Shown piece after piece: positions 19,128-27,428 of a stretch of 64,000 nt of DNA. Origin of the DNA: Streptomyces iakyrus (GTDB taxonomy: Bacteria > Actinomycetota > Actinomycetes > Streptomycetales > Streptomycetaceae). The notes beneath the pieces were generated by a model. It was not told the DNA's origin and made no database searches. It saw only the letters and a list, made by a program, of their open reading frames with translations. The DNA lies in NCBI RefSeq assembly GCF_000717055.1, contig NZ_JNXI01000029.1, positions 23,951 through 87,950 on the forward strand. The letters are read 5' to 3'. Each line of letters starts with the position of its first letter. Position 1 is the first letter of the stretch. The translations under genes and the position numbers were made by a program.

Positions 19128-19307
19128 ATGTACTTCACGGACCGTGGCATCGAGGAACTGGAGAAGCGGCGCGGCGAGGAGGAAGTCACCTTCGAGTGGC
19201 TCGCCGAGCAGCTGCGGACGTTCGTCGATCTCAATCCCGACTTCGAGGTACCGGTGGAGCGGCTGGCGACGTGGCTCGCCCGGCTGGACGACGAGGACGA
19301 CGAGTAG
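19128..19307 (+). CDS. Small conserved acidic protein (DUF6104-like)
   Basis: 59 aa, ATG at 19128 with TGGGGG just upstream. The sequence MYFTDRGIEELEKRRGEEE continues with a predicted second helix and an acidic end (LDDEDDE). Such a protein regularly follows the 2-oxoglutarate dehydrogenase gene in Streptomyces, as far as I recall. No catalytic motif is visible, and the function is unknown. It is separated from kgd by a terminator and probably has its own weak promoter. Confidence 0.7.
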   Translation: MYFTDRGIEELEKRRGEEEVTFEWLAEQLRTFVDLNPDFEVPVERLATWLARLDDEDDE

Positions 19308-19343
19308 GGACCGGTTGCACCCGCTCCGGCCGCTGCGGGGGCG

Positions 19344-20177
19344 TCAGTCGCGTGGGCGTGTGAGGTCGTAGGTCAGGCCCAGGGCGCCGTGGGCGAGGAG
19401 CAGTGCCCCGGCCGTGGCCCAGCCGCCGCCTCGCCGCCGCAGGCCCCTGACCAGCAGCGGCAGGCCCGCCGCCAGCTGCGCGAGGGCCAGGGCGCGGGCC
19501 CTGGGGCCGCCCGTCCAGGGCATCCAGGGGCCGAGGCGGGTGTGGTGGTCGACGGGGTCGCGTTCAGCGCCCGCCTCGCGTCGGCCGGTGCTCTCGACGG
19601 GCCTGCTGTCGGGCCGGCGGGCGGCGGCTTCCCGGAGGCGGCCGGCGGGTTCGCCGGGGGCCATCTCCGCGGGGAGGGAGACGCCCGCGCGCGCCAGGAC
19701 CGCGAGCAGGCCGCGCAAGCGGCTTCGTGCGTCGGCCGTGGTGTCGGGTTCGGCCAGCCGGTCGAGATCCTGGACGTCCAGGACGGGGTCGAGGCCCATC
19801 CGTGCGGCGAAGGTGCGCATCGCCTCGCCCTCCCCCGCCGGGACACCGCTCGCGAGCCAGACGAACCCGACCGGGCGGCGGAAACCGGACGCGAGCGTGA
19901 AGCCCGCGTGGTCGGTGTCCCACCACAGGGCGAGCACGGGCCAGGGAGCGCCGACGGCGAGGGCCGTGGCCCAGCCGGTGGCCACGCGGTCGACGGGCTC
20001 GGCGCCGTCCCGCCAGGGCCGGCCCTCGGGGACGAGCACGCTCCAGGTGTCGCCCGCGGGCGTGAGCTGCATCGGCTCGCGCAGCAGACCCGCGACGGGG
20101 GCCACGCGCCCGGGCGCCGCCCGGCACAACAGCAGCGCCCCGGCTGCGGGACCGGTACGGGCGGCTTCCGTCGACAT
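19344..20177 (-). CDS. Hypothetical protein with C-terminal hydrophobic segment
   Basis: 277 aa from ATG 20177 (a GTG two codons earlier is also possible). The N-terminal half contains WSVLVPEGRPWRDG, PWPVLALWWDTDHAGFTLASGFRRPVGFVWL and an Asp/Arg-rich helical part. The end has two weakly hydrophobic helices (ALALAQLAAGLPLLVRGL and TAGALLLAHGALGLTYDL). No family is recognised. Codon use is normal for the region. It diverges from the DUF4097 gene. Confidence 0.6.
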   Translation of the reverse strand: MSTEAARTGPAAGALLLCRAAPGRVAPVAGLLREPMQLTPAGDTWSVLVPEGRPWRDGAEPVDRVATGWATALAVGAPWPVLALWWDTDHAGFTLASGFRRPVGFVWLASGVPAGEGEAMRTFAARMGLDPVLDVQDLDRLAEPDTTADARSRLRGLLAVLARAGVSLPAEMAPGEPAGRLREAAARRPDSRPVESTGRREAGAERDPVDHHTRLGPWMPWTGGPRARALALAQLAAGLPLLVRGLRRRGGGWATAGALLLAHGALGLTYDLTRPRD

Positions 20178-20248
20178 GGTCACACGCTAGGGCGAATTGT
20201 CGGCGTGTGAGCACTTATACCTGCTCACCCCTCCCCGAAACGGGTGTC

Positions 20249-20276
20249 TTGACTTTCCCAAGCCGCGATATATCGT
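20249..20276 (+). promoter_or_regulatory. Promoter with overlapping palindromic operator for the DUF4097-padR operon
   Basis: TTGACT (20249-20254) and TATCGT (20271-20276) are 16 bases apart. The -10 box overlaps the perfect palindrome CGATATATCG (20266-20275), and a related CGATAT lies at 20292-20297. The position is right for autoregulation by the PadR protein encoded in the operon; this is an inference. Confidence 0.55.
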
Positions 20277-20325
20277 GAATACGAGAGGACGCGATATGGC
20301 GCGTCGAGACGGGGAGGTCTGCACC

Positions 20326-21297
20326 ATGTCCGAGTGGTCCGTCACGGAACCGAGGAAGCTCACCTTCGACGAGCCCGTGAGCGATCTGCACGTGCGTCTC
20401 GTCAACGGAACGGTGAACGTGGTGGGCACGGACGAAGGTTCCGCCCGCCTGGAGATCTCCGAGATCGAGGGGCCGCCCCTGGTGGTGACCCAGCAGGGCG
20501 GCGTCCTCACGGTGGCCTACGAGGACCTGCCCTGGAAGGGCTTCCTCAAGTGGCTGGACCGCAAGGGCTGGCGCCGCAGCGCGGTGGTCTCCCTGGCCGT
20601 CCCGGCCGGCACCCGCGTCGAGGTGGGTGTGGTCGGCGCGGCAGCCGTGATCTCCGGCATCCACGGTCCGTCGGTGGTGAAGGGCGTCACCGGCGACACG
20701 ACGCTCGTGGGCCTCTCCGGCCCGGTCCGCGCCGACACGGTCTCCGGCAGCCTGGAGGCCCAAGACGTGACCGGCGACCTCCGGTTCAACTCCGTCTCCG
20801 GCGACCTCACGGTGGTCGAATGCTCCGGCCCCTCCGTGCGGGCGGACTCGGTGAGCGGCTCGATGATCGTCGACCTCGACCCGGACGGCCCGACGGACGT
20901 GCGGCTGACCAGCGTCTCGGGTGAGATCGCGATCCGGCTGCCGTACCCGGCGGACACGGAGGTCGAGGCCAACACCGCGAGCGGCTCCGTCTCCAACGCC
21001 TTCGAAGGCCTCCGGGTGCACGGCCAGTGGGGCGCCCACAAGATCACCGGCCGCCTCGGCGCGGGCACCGGCAGACTGCGGGCCACCACCGTCTCCGGCT
21101 CGATCGCCCTGCTGCGCCGCCCGGCCGGAGAGGACGAGCCCGCCGAGCCGTGGGACACCCCGCCCGCCGGCCACAGCGCCCCGGCGGCCCCGGCGAGGGG
21201 CCCCGAGGGCGGCTCGGGAGACAATTCCGTCTCCGGCCCGGGCGATGCCCCCACCACCGTCCCGGCCGACGGTACGACCGACAAGAAGGTGCTCTGA
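20326..21297 (+). CDS. DUF4097 beta-strand-repeat (adhesin-like) protein
   Basis: 323 aa from ATG 20326, which has GGGGAGG at the right distance (an in-frame ATG at 20296 does not). The middle (residues about 15-265) repeats short valine-rich strands with the pattern VSGS/VSGD (DTVSGSLEAQDVTGDLRFNS, SVSGDLTVVEC, SVSGSMIVDL), typical of DUF4097 beta-helix proteins. No signal peptide is present, so it is cytoplasmic. The C-terminal 55 residues are Pro/Gly-rich. It is the first gene of an operon with the PadR regulator (1 base between stop and start). The role is unknown; proteins of this kind accompany PadR or anti-sigma-like control genes. Confidence 0.85.
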   Translation: MSEWSVTEPRKLTFDEPVSDLHVRLVNGTVNVVGTDEGSARLEISEIEGPPLVVTQQGGVLTVAYEDLPWKGFLKWLDRKGWRRSAVVSLAVPAGTRVEVGVVGAAAVISGIHGPSVVKGVTGDTTLVGLSGPVRADTVSGSLEAQDVTGDLRFNSVSGDLTVVECSGPSVRADSVSGSMIVDLDPDGPTDVRLTSVSGEIAIRLPYPADTEVEANTASGSVSNAFEGLRVHGQWGAHKITGRLGAGTGRLRATTVSGSIALLRRPAGEDEPAEPWDTPPAGHSAPAAPARGPEGGSGDNSVSGPGDAPTTVPADGTTDKKVL

Positions 21298-21298
21298 C

Positions 21299-22366
21299 AT
21301 GCCCCCCGTCTTCGCCCACGGCCGCCTCCGCCTCTACCTGCTGAAGCTGCTGGACGAGGCTCCTCGCCACGGCTACGAGGTGATCCGCCTGCTGGAGGAG
21401 CGGTTCCAGGGGCTGTACGCACCGTCGGCGGGCACGGTCTACCCGCGCCTGGCCAAGCTGGAGGCCGAGGGCCTGGTCACCCACACCACCGAGGGCGGCC
21501 GCAAGGTCTACTCGATCACCGACGCGGGCCGCGCCGAACTGGCCGACCGCAGCGGCGAGCTGGCCGACCTGGAACTGGAGATCAGGGAGTCCGTCGCGGA
21601 ACTGGCCGCGGAGATCCAGGCCGACGTGCGCGGAGCCGCCGGCGACCTGCGCCGCGAGATGCGCGCAGCGGCGACGGAGGCCCGCCGGGACACCGGCACC
21701 AAGGACGACGGCCCGGCCGGGGCCCCCTACGGCGACTTCTCGCAGTACGGCGACAAGGAGACCTGGCGCATCGCCAAGGAGGAGATGCGCCGCGCCCGGC
21801 AGGAGTGGAAGGAGCAGGCCCGGCGGGCGAAGGACGAGAGCCGCCGCGCCCGCGAGGACGCCCAGCGCGCCCGCCGCCAGGCCAAGGAGGCCCAGGAACA
21901 GGCCCGGGCACAGGCCCAGGAGCAGGTCCAGCGCATCACCCGCCGCGTCCAGGAGCAGGTGCAGGACCACTTCGCCCGCGGTGACTGGCCGACGGGTCTG
22001 CGCGAGGGCCTGACCGAACTGGTCAAGGAAGTCGGCGAGTTCGGAAAGGACTACGGCAAGGACCTCGGCAAGGACCTCGGCTTCGACTGGACCGGCACCG
22101 GCAGGTCGGCCGAGGAGCCGAGCCACGCACAGCCCCCGGAGGACTTCCCGGCCGCCTACGAACCGGCCTGGGCCCATGAGGACGCCGCGGACTCCACCGG
22201 TGACCCGGCCCGCGACCTGGACCGCCTGCTCGACCGCTTCCGGGACGACATCCGTGACGCTGCCCGCGACCACGGCGTCACCCCCGACCAGCTGCGCGAC
22301 GCCCGCCGCCATCTGTCGACGGCGGCGGCCCACATAGGAGCCCTCCTGCGCACACAGGGCACGTAG
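21299..22366 (+). CDS. PadR-family regulator with long charged coiled-coil extension
   Basis: 355 aa. The first 80 residues are a PadR winged helix (LYLLKLLDEAPRHGYEVIRLLEERF, then YPRLAKLEAEGLVTH). Instead of the usual short dimerisation helix there are about 270 further residues. These include a Arg/Glu/Gln-rich coiled coil (residues about 165-230, with AREDAQRARRQAKEAQEQAR) and an acidic end. PadR proteins normally have 110-190 residues, so the extension is notable. The ATG lies 1 base after the DUF4097 stop, so the two are translationally coupled and probably act together. The palindrome upstream of the operon is a candidate target. Confidence 0.88.
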   Translation: MPPVFAHGRLRLYLLKLLDEAPRHGYEVIRLLEERFQGLYAPSAGTVYPRLAKLEAEGLVTHTTEGGRKVYSITDAGRAELADRSGELADLELEIRESVAELAAEIQADVRGAAGDLRREMRAAATEARRDTGTKDDGPAGAPYGDFSQYGDKETWRIAKEEMRRARQEWKEQARRAKDESRRAREDAQRARRQAKEAQEQARAQAQEQVQRITRRVQEQVQDHFARGDWPTGLREGLTELVKEVGEFGKDYGKDLGKDLGFDWTGTGRSAEEPSHAQPPEDFPAAYEPAWAHEDAADSTGDPARDLDRLLDRFRDDIRDAARDHGVTPDQLRDARRHLSTAAAHIGALLRTQGT

Positions 22367-22381
22367 CGCGCGCTCGGTCCG

Positions 22382-22954
22382 TCAGCCCGCCTTGGCCTCG
22401 CCACCACTGCCGTACAGCACCCGCGCCAGGTGCTCGTACGTCACCCCGTGGTCGGCGAGGACCTCGGCCGGCACACCGGGGCGCAGGGTCAGGGCCAGCA
22501 GGATGTGCTCGTCCCCGATGTGCCGGTCCCGCTGGGCGAGGGCGACCCGCAGGGAGCGTTCCAGCACGTCCTTGGCTCCCCGGCCGAAGGAGGTACGCCC
22601 CGACCACCACCGTTTGTCCTTCCGGTCACCGGCCAGGGCGCCGACCCCATGCGCCTCCTCCACCCGGGCGACGATCTCCTCCACGTCGATCCCCAGCCCG
22701 GCGAGCGCATCGGTCTCGGCCTGCGTCAGCCCGGCCCGCCGCCGCGCCTCACGCAACGCCTCCCGCACGGACTCCCGCCGGTCACCGAGGCCGAGAGCCA
22801 CGAGCGCGAAGGAGCCACGGCTGCCCTCCCGGTCGAGCAGCGCCAGCAGCAGATGCTCCGGCTCCACGACCTGCCCGCCCTCACCACCCCCGTCCACGTA
22901 TTCGTACGCGCTCTTCACCACGTCGCGGGCGTCCTTCGTGAACCGCTCGAACAT
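22382..22954 (-). CDS. Orphan Clp N-terminal-domain protein (ClpC2-like)
   Basis: 190 aa from ATG 22954, with GGGAGG upstream. Two Clp-N repeats are visible: residues 1-60 (MFERFTKDARDVVKSAYEYV, EPEHLLLALL) and about 115-165 (FGRGAKDVLERSLRVALAQ, GDEHILLALTL). No AAA+ ATPase module follows, so it is only the substrate/adaptor-docking part of a ClpC. In mycobacteria the comparable ClpC2 binds ClpC-targeting antibiotics and protects ClpC1; a similar decoy or adaptor role here is an inference. It is coupled to the upstream small HTH gene (TGATG, 1-base overlap). Confidence 0.88.
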   Translation of the reverse strand: MFERFTKDARDVVKSAYEYVDGGGEGGQVVEPEHLLLALLDREGSRGSFALVALGLGDRRESVREALREARRRAGLTQAETDALAGLGIDVEEIVARVEEAHGVGALAGDRKDKRWWSGRTSFGRGAKDVLERSLRVALAQRDRHIGDEHILLALTLRPGVPAEVLADHGVTYEHLARVLYGSGGEAKAG

Positions 22955-23163
22955 CAATGCCTCCCGTACTTCTTGTGCACGGCCTGCCTGCTCACACCGA
23001 GTTCGGTGGCGATCTCCTGCCACGACCAGCCCTGGTTGCGCGCGTTGCGCACCTGCACGGCTTCCAACTGCTCCAGCAGCCGGCGCAGCGCGGCGACGGC
23101 CCGCAGGCCGACCCGTGGATCACGGTCACCGGCACGCTCGGCCAGATCGGTTGCTTCGGTCAT
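22954..23163 (-). CDS. Small helix-turn-helix protein paired with the Clp-N protein
   Basis: 69 aa. The C-terminal half is a clear HTH: ARNQGWSWQEIATELGVSRQAVHKKYGRH. The N-terminal half is helical and rich in Ala/Leu/Arg. It is the first gene of a two-gene unit with the Clp-N protein. Two TTGAC-containing inverted repeats lie directly upstream (23167-23182 and 23195-23210), fitting autoregulation by this protein. Confidence 0.85.
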   Translation of the reverse strand: MTEATDLAERAGDRDPRVGLRAVAALRRLLEQLEAVQVRNARNQGWSWQEIATELGVSRQAVHKKYGRH

Positions 23164-23166
23164 ACC

Positions 23167-23210
23167 GTCAACCTACGTTGACACCCCGGCATGCGTCAAC
23201 CATCATTGAC
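23167..23210 (-). promoter_or_regulatory. Twin inverted-repeat operator upstream of the HTH/Clp-N pair
   Basis: GTCAACCTACGTTGAC (23167-23182) has perfect 6-base arms, and GTCAACCATCATTGAC (23195-23210) has perfect 5-base arms. They lie 28 bases apart and start 3 bases upstream of the HTH gene. The TTGAC of an arm could also serve as a -35 box. Confidence 0.7.
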
Positions 23211-23218
23211 ACACGAAA

Positions 23219-23245
23219 ACGGCCGGCCCACCCGGGACCGGCCGT
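23219..23245 (-). terminator. Hairpin terminator after the quinone oxidoreductase gene
   Basis: An 8-bp perfect stem (ACGGCCGG with CCGGCCGT) and 11-base loop lie 20 bases past the stop of the oxidoreductase gene, followed on the minus strand by TTTTCG. Confidence 0.7.
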
Positions 23246-23265
23246 CGACACACCCTCAGGAGGAC

Positions 23266-24231
23266 TCAGGGATTCGTCAGCACGACCTTCCCGAACTGCT
23301 CACCCGAAGCCAGCCTCTCGAAGCCCTCACGCGCACGGTCCATGGGCATCACCTCGTCGATGACGGGCCGCACTCCCGTCGCGGCACAGAACGCGAGCAG
23401 ATCCTCCAGTTCGTCCTTCGTGCCCATCGTGGAACCGACGACCTTGAGTTCGAGGAAGAAGATCCGGGTCAGCTCCGCGTGCGAGGGCCGGTCGCCACTG
23501 GTGGCACCGGAGATGACCAGCGTGCCGCCGGGCTTCAGCGACTTCACCGAGTGCGACCACGTGGCAGCCCCGACGGTCTCGATCACCGCGTCGACCCGCT
23601 GAGGCAACCGCGCCCCGGACTCCAGGGCCTCCACGGCCCCCAGCTCCAGGGCACGCTTCCGCTTGGCCTCGTCCCGGCTGGTGGCGAAGACCCGCAGGCC
23701 GGCGGCCTTGCCCAGCACGATGGCGGCGGTGGCGACACCACCGCCGGCGCCCTGCACCAGCACGGAGTCACCGGGCCGGACCCCCGCGTTGGTGAACAGC
23801 ATCCGGTACGCCGTCAGCCACGCCGTGGGCAGACAGGCGGCCTCCTCGAAGGAGAGCTCCTTCGGCTTGGGCAGGATGTTCCAGGTCGGCACGGCAACCT
23901 GCTCGGCGAAGGTGCCCTGGTAGCGCTCGGTGAGGATGGAGCGGGGTTCCTTCGGGCCGACCCCGTGCCCGCTCTGTCCGATCACGGAGTGCAGGACGAC
24001 CTCGTTGCCGTCCTCGTCGACACCGGCGGCATCACAGCCGAGGATCATCGGCAGCTTGTCCTCTGCGAGGCCCACGCCACGCAGGGACCAGAGGTCGTGG
24101 TGGTTGAGGGAGGCGGCCTTGACCGTGACGGTACTCCAGCCGGGACGGGCCTCGGGAGCCGGACGCTCTCCCAACTCCAGTCCGGAGAGCGGCTGGTCGC
24201 GGTCGATTCGGGCGGCGTAGACAGCGAACAT
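23266..24231 (-). CDS. Zinc-binding-type/quinone oxidoreductase (MDR family)
   Basis: 321 aa from ATG 24231 (AAGG upstream). The N-terminal GroES-like domain has NHHDLWSLRG and LGCDAAGV; the Rossmann domain has VLVQGAGGGVATAAIVLGKAAG (NADPH-binding glycine motif) and VFATSRDEAKRKRALELGA. The structural-zinc cysteines of true alcohol dehydrogenases are absent, so an NADPH:quinone or enoyl reductase-type activity is more likely. The gene stands alone between two terminators. A short inverted repeat (GGTTCCT and AGGAACC, 24245-24269) lies next to its ribosome-binding site. Confidence 0.88.
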   Translation of the reverse strand: MFAVYAARIDRDQPLSGLELGERPAPEARPGWSTVTVKAASLNHHDLWSLRGVGLAEDKLPMILGCDAAGVDEDGNEVVLHSVIGQSGHGVGPKEPRSILTERYQGTFAEQVAVPTWNILPKPKELSFEEAACLPTAWLTAYRMLFTNAGVRPGDSVLVQGAGGGVATAAIVLGKAAGLRVFATSRDEAKRKRALELGAVEALESGARLPQRVDAVIETVGAATWSHSVKSLKPGGTLVISGATSGDRPSHAELTRIFFLELKVVGSTMGTKDELEDLLAFCAATGVRPVIDEVMPMDRAREGFERLASGEQFGKVVLTNP

Positions 24232-24244
24232 GGCCTTGACGATA

Positions 24245-24535
24245 GGTTCCTCGGGGGGCTGAAGGAACCATCCGGCCCTGTGAGACACGCCCTCTTGCCA
24301 GGTGGGCGGGGCGATGTAGCTGCGCACCCGCGTACGGCGAGAAGGGGACGTGTCGGGGGGTGTCCGCCCGCAGCGGTTGGCGCGTCAACGCCAGTCAGCC
24401 GGCGTGAGACCCCATCGCGCCGTTCCGAGGACGGACACCCCCCGGCGCGGCCCCGACCCACACCCCGGCGGAAGGCGAAGACCTGCACCCCGCCACCGCC
24501 GCACCACCCGAACAGCCCACCCCAAAGCAAAGAAA
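24245..24535 (-). other. Intergenic leader region with a 12-bp inverted repeat
   Basis: The gap between the quinone oxidoreductase gene and the malic enzyme terminator has a perfect 12-bp inverted repeat, GGGGGGTGTCCG (24355-24366) with CGGACACCCCCC (24432-24443), enclosing 65 bases that can form smaller hairpins. It also has the GGTTCCT/AGGAACC repeat at 24245-24269. No credible ORF is present. It could be a structured leader for the downstream oxidoreductase gene or simply GC-rich spacer. Confidence 0.4.
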
Positions 24536-24563
24536 TGGCCCCGCCCGATCCCGGGCGGGGCCA
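24536..24563 (-). terminator. Hairpin terminator after the malic enzyme gene
   Basis: A perfect 12-bp stem (TGGCCCCGCCCG with CGGGCGGGGCCA) with a 4-base loop ends 25 bases from the malic enzyme stop and is followed by TTTCTTTG on the minus strand. Confidence 0.9.
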
Positions 24564-24587
24564 CATCACACGAACACCGGCGTCACG

Positions 24588-25820
24588 TCAGCGCCGGGCC
24601 ACACCCTCGGCCCGAGCCGCAGCCGCCACCGCGGCCGTGACCGCCGGAGCGACCCGCTCGTCGAACGGCGACGGGATGACGTAGTCGGCGGCGAGATCCT
24701 CCCCGACCACAGCGGCCAGCGCCTCCGCGGCGGCCAGCTTCATCCCCTCGGTGATCCGGGAGGCCCGCACCTGCAGCGCCCCCGCGAAGATCCCCGGGAA
24801 CGCCAGCACGTTGTTGATCTGGTTCGGGAAGTCCGACCGTCCGGTCGCGACGACCGCCGCGTACTTGTGCGCGACCTCGGGGTGCACCTCGGGGTTCGGG
24901 TTCGCCATGGCGAAGACGAACGCGCCCTTGGCCATCGTCGCCACCGCGGACTCCGCGACCGTGCCACCGGAGACGCCGATGAACACGTCGGCACCCTCCA
25001 GCGCCGCCTCAAGCGACCCGGTGATCCCGGCCTTGTTCGTGAACCCGGCCAGTTCCTGCTTCACCGGCGTGAGGTCGTCCCGGTCCGCCGACACGACACC
25101 CTTGCGGTCGGCCACCGCGACATCCCCGATCCCGGCCTCGACCAGCATCTTCGCGATGGCGACACCGGCCGCACCGGCGCCGGAGATGACGGCCCGCAGC
25201 TCACCCAGCGCCCGCCCGCTCAGCCGCGCGGCGTTCCGCAGGGCCGCCAGCGTCACCACGGCCGTGCCGTGCTGGTCGTCGTGGAAGACCGGAATGTCAA
25301 GCCGCTCCTGCAGCTTCCGCTCGACCTCGAAGCACCGGGGTGCCGAGATGTCCTCCAGGTTGACTCCGCCGAACGACGGCGCCAGCCGCACCACGGTCTC
25401 GACGATCTCGTCGACGTCCGTGCAGTTGAGGGCGATCGGAACCGCGTCCACGCCACCGAACTGCTTGAACAGAATCGCCTTGCCCTCCATCACCGGGAGG
25501 GAGGCCTCGGGCCCGATGTCACCGAGCCCCAGCACGGCCGTACCGTCCGTCACGACGGCGACGACCGATGACTTCCACGTGTAGTCGTGCACGAGCTCCG
25601 GCTGCTCCGCGATCGCGCTGCACACCTTCGCGACGCCGGGCGTGTACGCCAGGGACAGGTCGTCCTTGTCACGGACCGGCACGGTGGCCTGCACAGCCAT
25701 CTTGCCGCCGCGGTGCAACGCGAACGCCGGGTCGAAGGAGTCGAGGGGCTCCGCACCGCCCTCGTGATCCGTATCGCCGGTCTTGCTCTCGCTGCGAGGA
25801 TTGACGATCTCCGCTGCCAC
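24588..25820 (-). CDS. maeB: NAD(P)-dependent malic enzyme
   Basis: 410 aa, the short bacterial form. Residues SLAYTPGVAKVC and GKAILFKQFGGVDAVPI belong to the malic N-terminal domain, and FHDDQHGTAVVTLAALRNA is the family signature with metal ligands. The Rossmann domain follows (AVISGAGAAGVAIAKMLVEAG). It converts malate to pyruvate and CO2. From memory, the S. coelicolor gene in this position is the NADP-dependent enzyme, feeding lipid and polyketide synthesis. The start is GTG at 25820 with only a weak upstream purine stretch. Confidence 0.95.
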   Translation of the reverse strand: MAAEIVNPRSESKTGDTDHEGGAEPLDSFDPAFALHRGGKMAVQATVPVRDKDDLSLAYTPGVAKVCSAIAEQPELVHDYTWKSSVVAVVTDGTAVLGLGDIGPEASLPVMEGKAILFKQFGGVDAVPIALNCTDVDEIVETVVRLAPSFGGVNLEDISAPRCFEVERKLQERLDIPVFHDDQHGTAVVTLAALRNAARLSGRALGELRAVISGAGAAGVAIAKMLVEAGIGDVAVADRKGVVSADRDDLTPVKQELAGFTNKAGITGSLEAALEGADVFIGVSGGTVAESAVATMAKGAFVFAMANPNPEVHPEVAHKYAAVVATGRSDFPNQINNVLAFPGIFAGALQVRASRITEGMKLAAAEALAAVVGEDLAADYVIPSPFDERVAPAVTAAVAAAARAEGVARR

Positions 25821-26445
25821 TTCGTTTTACCCCTTAAATCTTCATTGTTTTGAGGGTGGCCACTCCTGGTGAGGGGTGGGCGGGCACCGCGCCGGCCCAT
25901 GTCGTGCTTGTACGTGTATACGTACGGGCGCGTACGCGACGGGCGCGCCGCACACGCGCCCTGAGCCCCGGATGAGGGGTGTAAAGACCCTTCTTACCGG
26001 ACGGATGGCATCGACGACGAGTCCATAACGCGAAGGTCACATGACAGCGCCCTGACTCTTCGTCCAAAATCGGGACAAGCCCTGGACAAACCAGCCACAA
26101 CCACTCAACCATCAGCGAAGCTCGCATGCCCCGTCTTGAAATCCCGGGATACGCCGAAGTTCTTCCGGCCGGAAGGGGTGATTCCTATAGAAGGTCCGGC
26201 CGTGATGTACCGGGGTGGCGCGGTTCGGGGGTCGCCCGTTATCCGATTTTGACATGGCTGGCCCCCAGAATCGCGCAGTCCGAATGGCAAGATGCCGTAA
26301 TCACACGAGGTCGCGACACTCGAAGAGGTGTGCTCTCGTCGACCCACGGCACTGCCGAAACCTTCGGCGTGCCACGGCGTTGCCGAACCCATCGGCAGCC
26401 GCCCGCCCCATCGGCAACTCCACCCATCCGCCGGAGGAACCCACC
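25821..26445. other. Long intergenic region upstream of the amino-acid ABC transporter
   Basis: The 625 bases contain no convincing gene. Visible features are an inverted repeat GTACGT-GTAT-ACGTAC (25910-25925), an isolated TTGACA at 26249-26254 without a good -10 box, and a leader with hairpin-forming GCCGAA/TTCGGC repeats at about 26350-26395. The region is less GC-rich than the flanking genes and probably contains the promoters for malic enzyme (left) and the transporter (right) with a long 5' leader. Confidence 0.5.
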
Positions 26446-27396
26446 ATGACCGCAAGCTCCACCCGTCGTACGACCGCCGCGCACTCCCGGCTAGCAGCGG
26501 TCGGTGCGATCGCGGTCGCAGGCGCGCTGATGCTCACCGGCTGCGGTGACCAGACCAAGGACACCGGTTCGAGCGACACGGCGGCCTCGGCCCCGCTCGC
26601 CGACAAGCTGCCCCAGGCCATCCGTGACAAGGGCGTCATCAAGGTCGGCTCCGACATCGCCTACGCCCCGGTCGAGTTCAAGGACAGCGCGGGCAAGGTC
26701 GTCGGTATCGACCCGGACCTCGCCGCCGCCATGGGCAAGCAGCTCGGGGTCGACTTCCAGTTCGAGAACGGCACGTTCGACACGCTGATCACGGGCCTGC
26801 GCTCCAAGCGGTACGACATCGCGATGTCCGCGATGACCGACACCAAGGACCGCCAGGAGGGCATCGACTCCGACACCGGCAAGAAGGTCGGCGAGGGCGT
26901 CGACTTCGTGGACTACTTCACCGCCGGTGTCTCGATCTACACCAAGAAGGGCGACGACCAGGGCATCAAGACCTGGTCCGACCTGTGCGGGAAGAAGATC
27001 GTGCTCCAGCGCGGCACGGTCTCCGAGGACCTCGCCAAGGCGGAGTCGAAGAAGTGCCCGGCTGGCAAGAAGATCGCCATCGAGCCCTTCGACAACGACC
27101 AGCAGGCCCAGACCCGCCTGCGCGCGGGCGGTGCCGACGCCGGCTCGTCCGACTTCCCGGTCGCCGCGTACGCGGTGAAGACCTCCGGTGGCGGCAAGGA
27201 CTTCCAGCTGGTCGGCGAGCAGGTCGAGGCCGCCCCGTACGGCATCGCGGTCGCCAAGAACCAGACCGAGCTGCGGGACGCCCTCAAGGCCGCCCTCGAC
27301 GCCGTCATCAAGAACGGCGAGTACGAGAAGATCATGAAGAAGTGGGGCGTCACGGACGGCTCCATCGACGCAGCCACCATCAACGGCGGCAAGTGA
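26446..27396 (+). CDS. Amino-acid ABC transporter substrate-binding lipoprotein
   Basis: 316 aa from ATG 26446 with GGAGGA upstream. A signal peptide with lipobox LTGC ends near residue 33. The family-3 solute-binding fold follows (VIKVGSDIAYAPVEFKD, FDTLITGLRSKRYDIAMSAM, then IVLQRGTVSEDLAKA). It binds a polar amino acid, most likely glutamate or aspartate by gene order, and delivers it to the permease encoded next. Expression probably exceeds that of the permease, as in many such systems. Confidence 0.93.
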   Translation: MTASSTRRTTAAHSRLAAVGAIAVAGALMLTGCGDQTKDTGSSDTAASAPLADKLPQAIRDKGVIKVGSDIAYAPVEFKDSAGKVVGIDPDLAAAMGKQLGVDFQFENGTFDTLITGLRSKRYDIAMSAMTDTKDRQEGIDSDTGKKVGEGVDFVDYFTAGVSIYTKKGDDQGIKTWSDLCGKKIVLQRGTVSEDLAKAESKKCPAGKKIAIEPFDNDQQAQTRLRAGGADAGSSDFPVAAYAVKTSGGGKDFQLVGEQVEAAPYGIAVAKNQTELRDALKAALDAVIKNGEYEKIMKKWGVTDGSIDAATINGGK

Positions 27397-27428
27397 CCGC
27401 AGGTCAGCGGCACTGAAAGGCAACACCC

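Noticed and set aside
26215..26445. N-terminal extension of the amino-acid-binding lipoprotein
   Set aside because: The in-frame extension of 77 codons precedes a good RBS and lipoprotein signal; a lipoprotein must start at ATG 26446.
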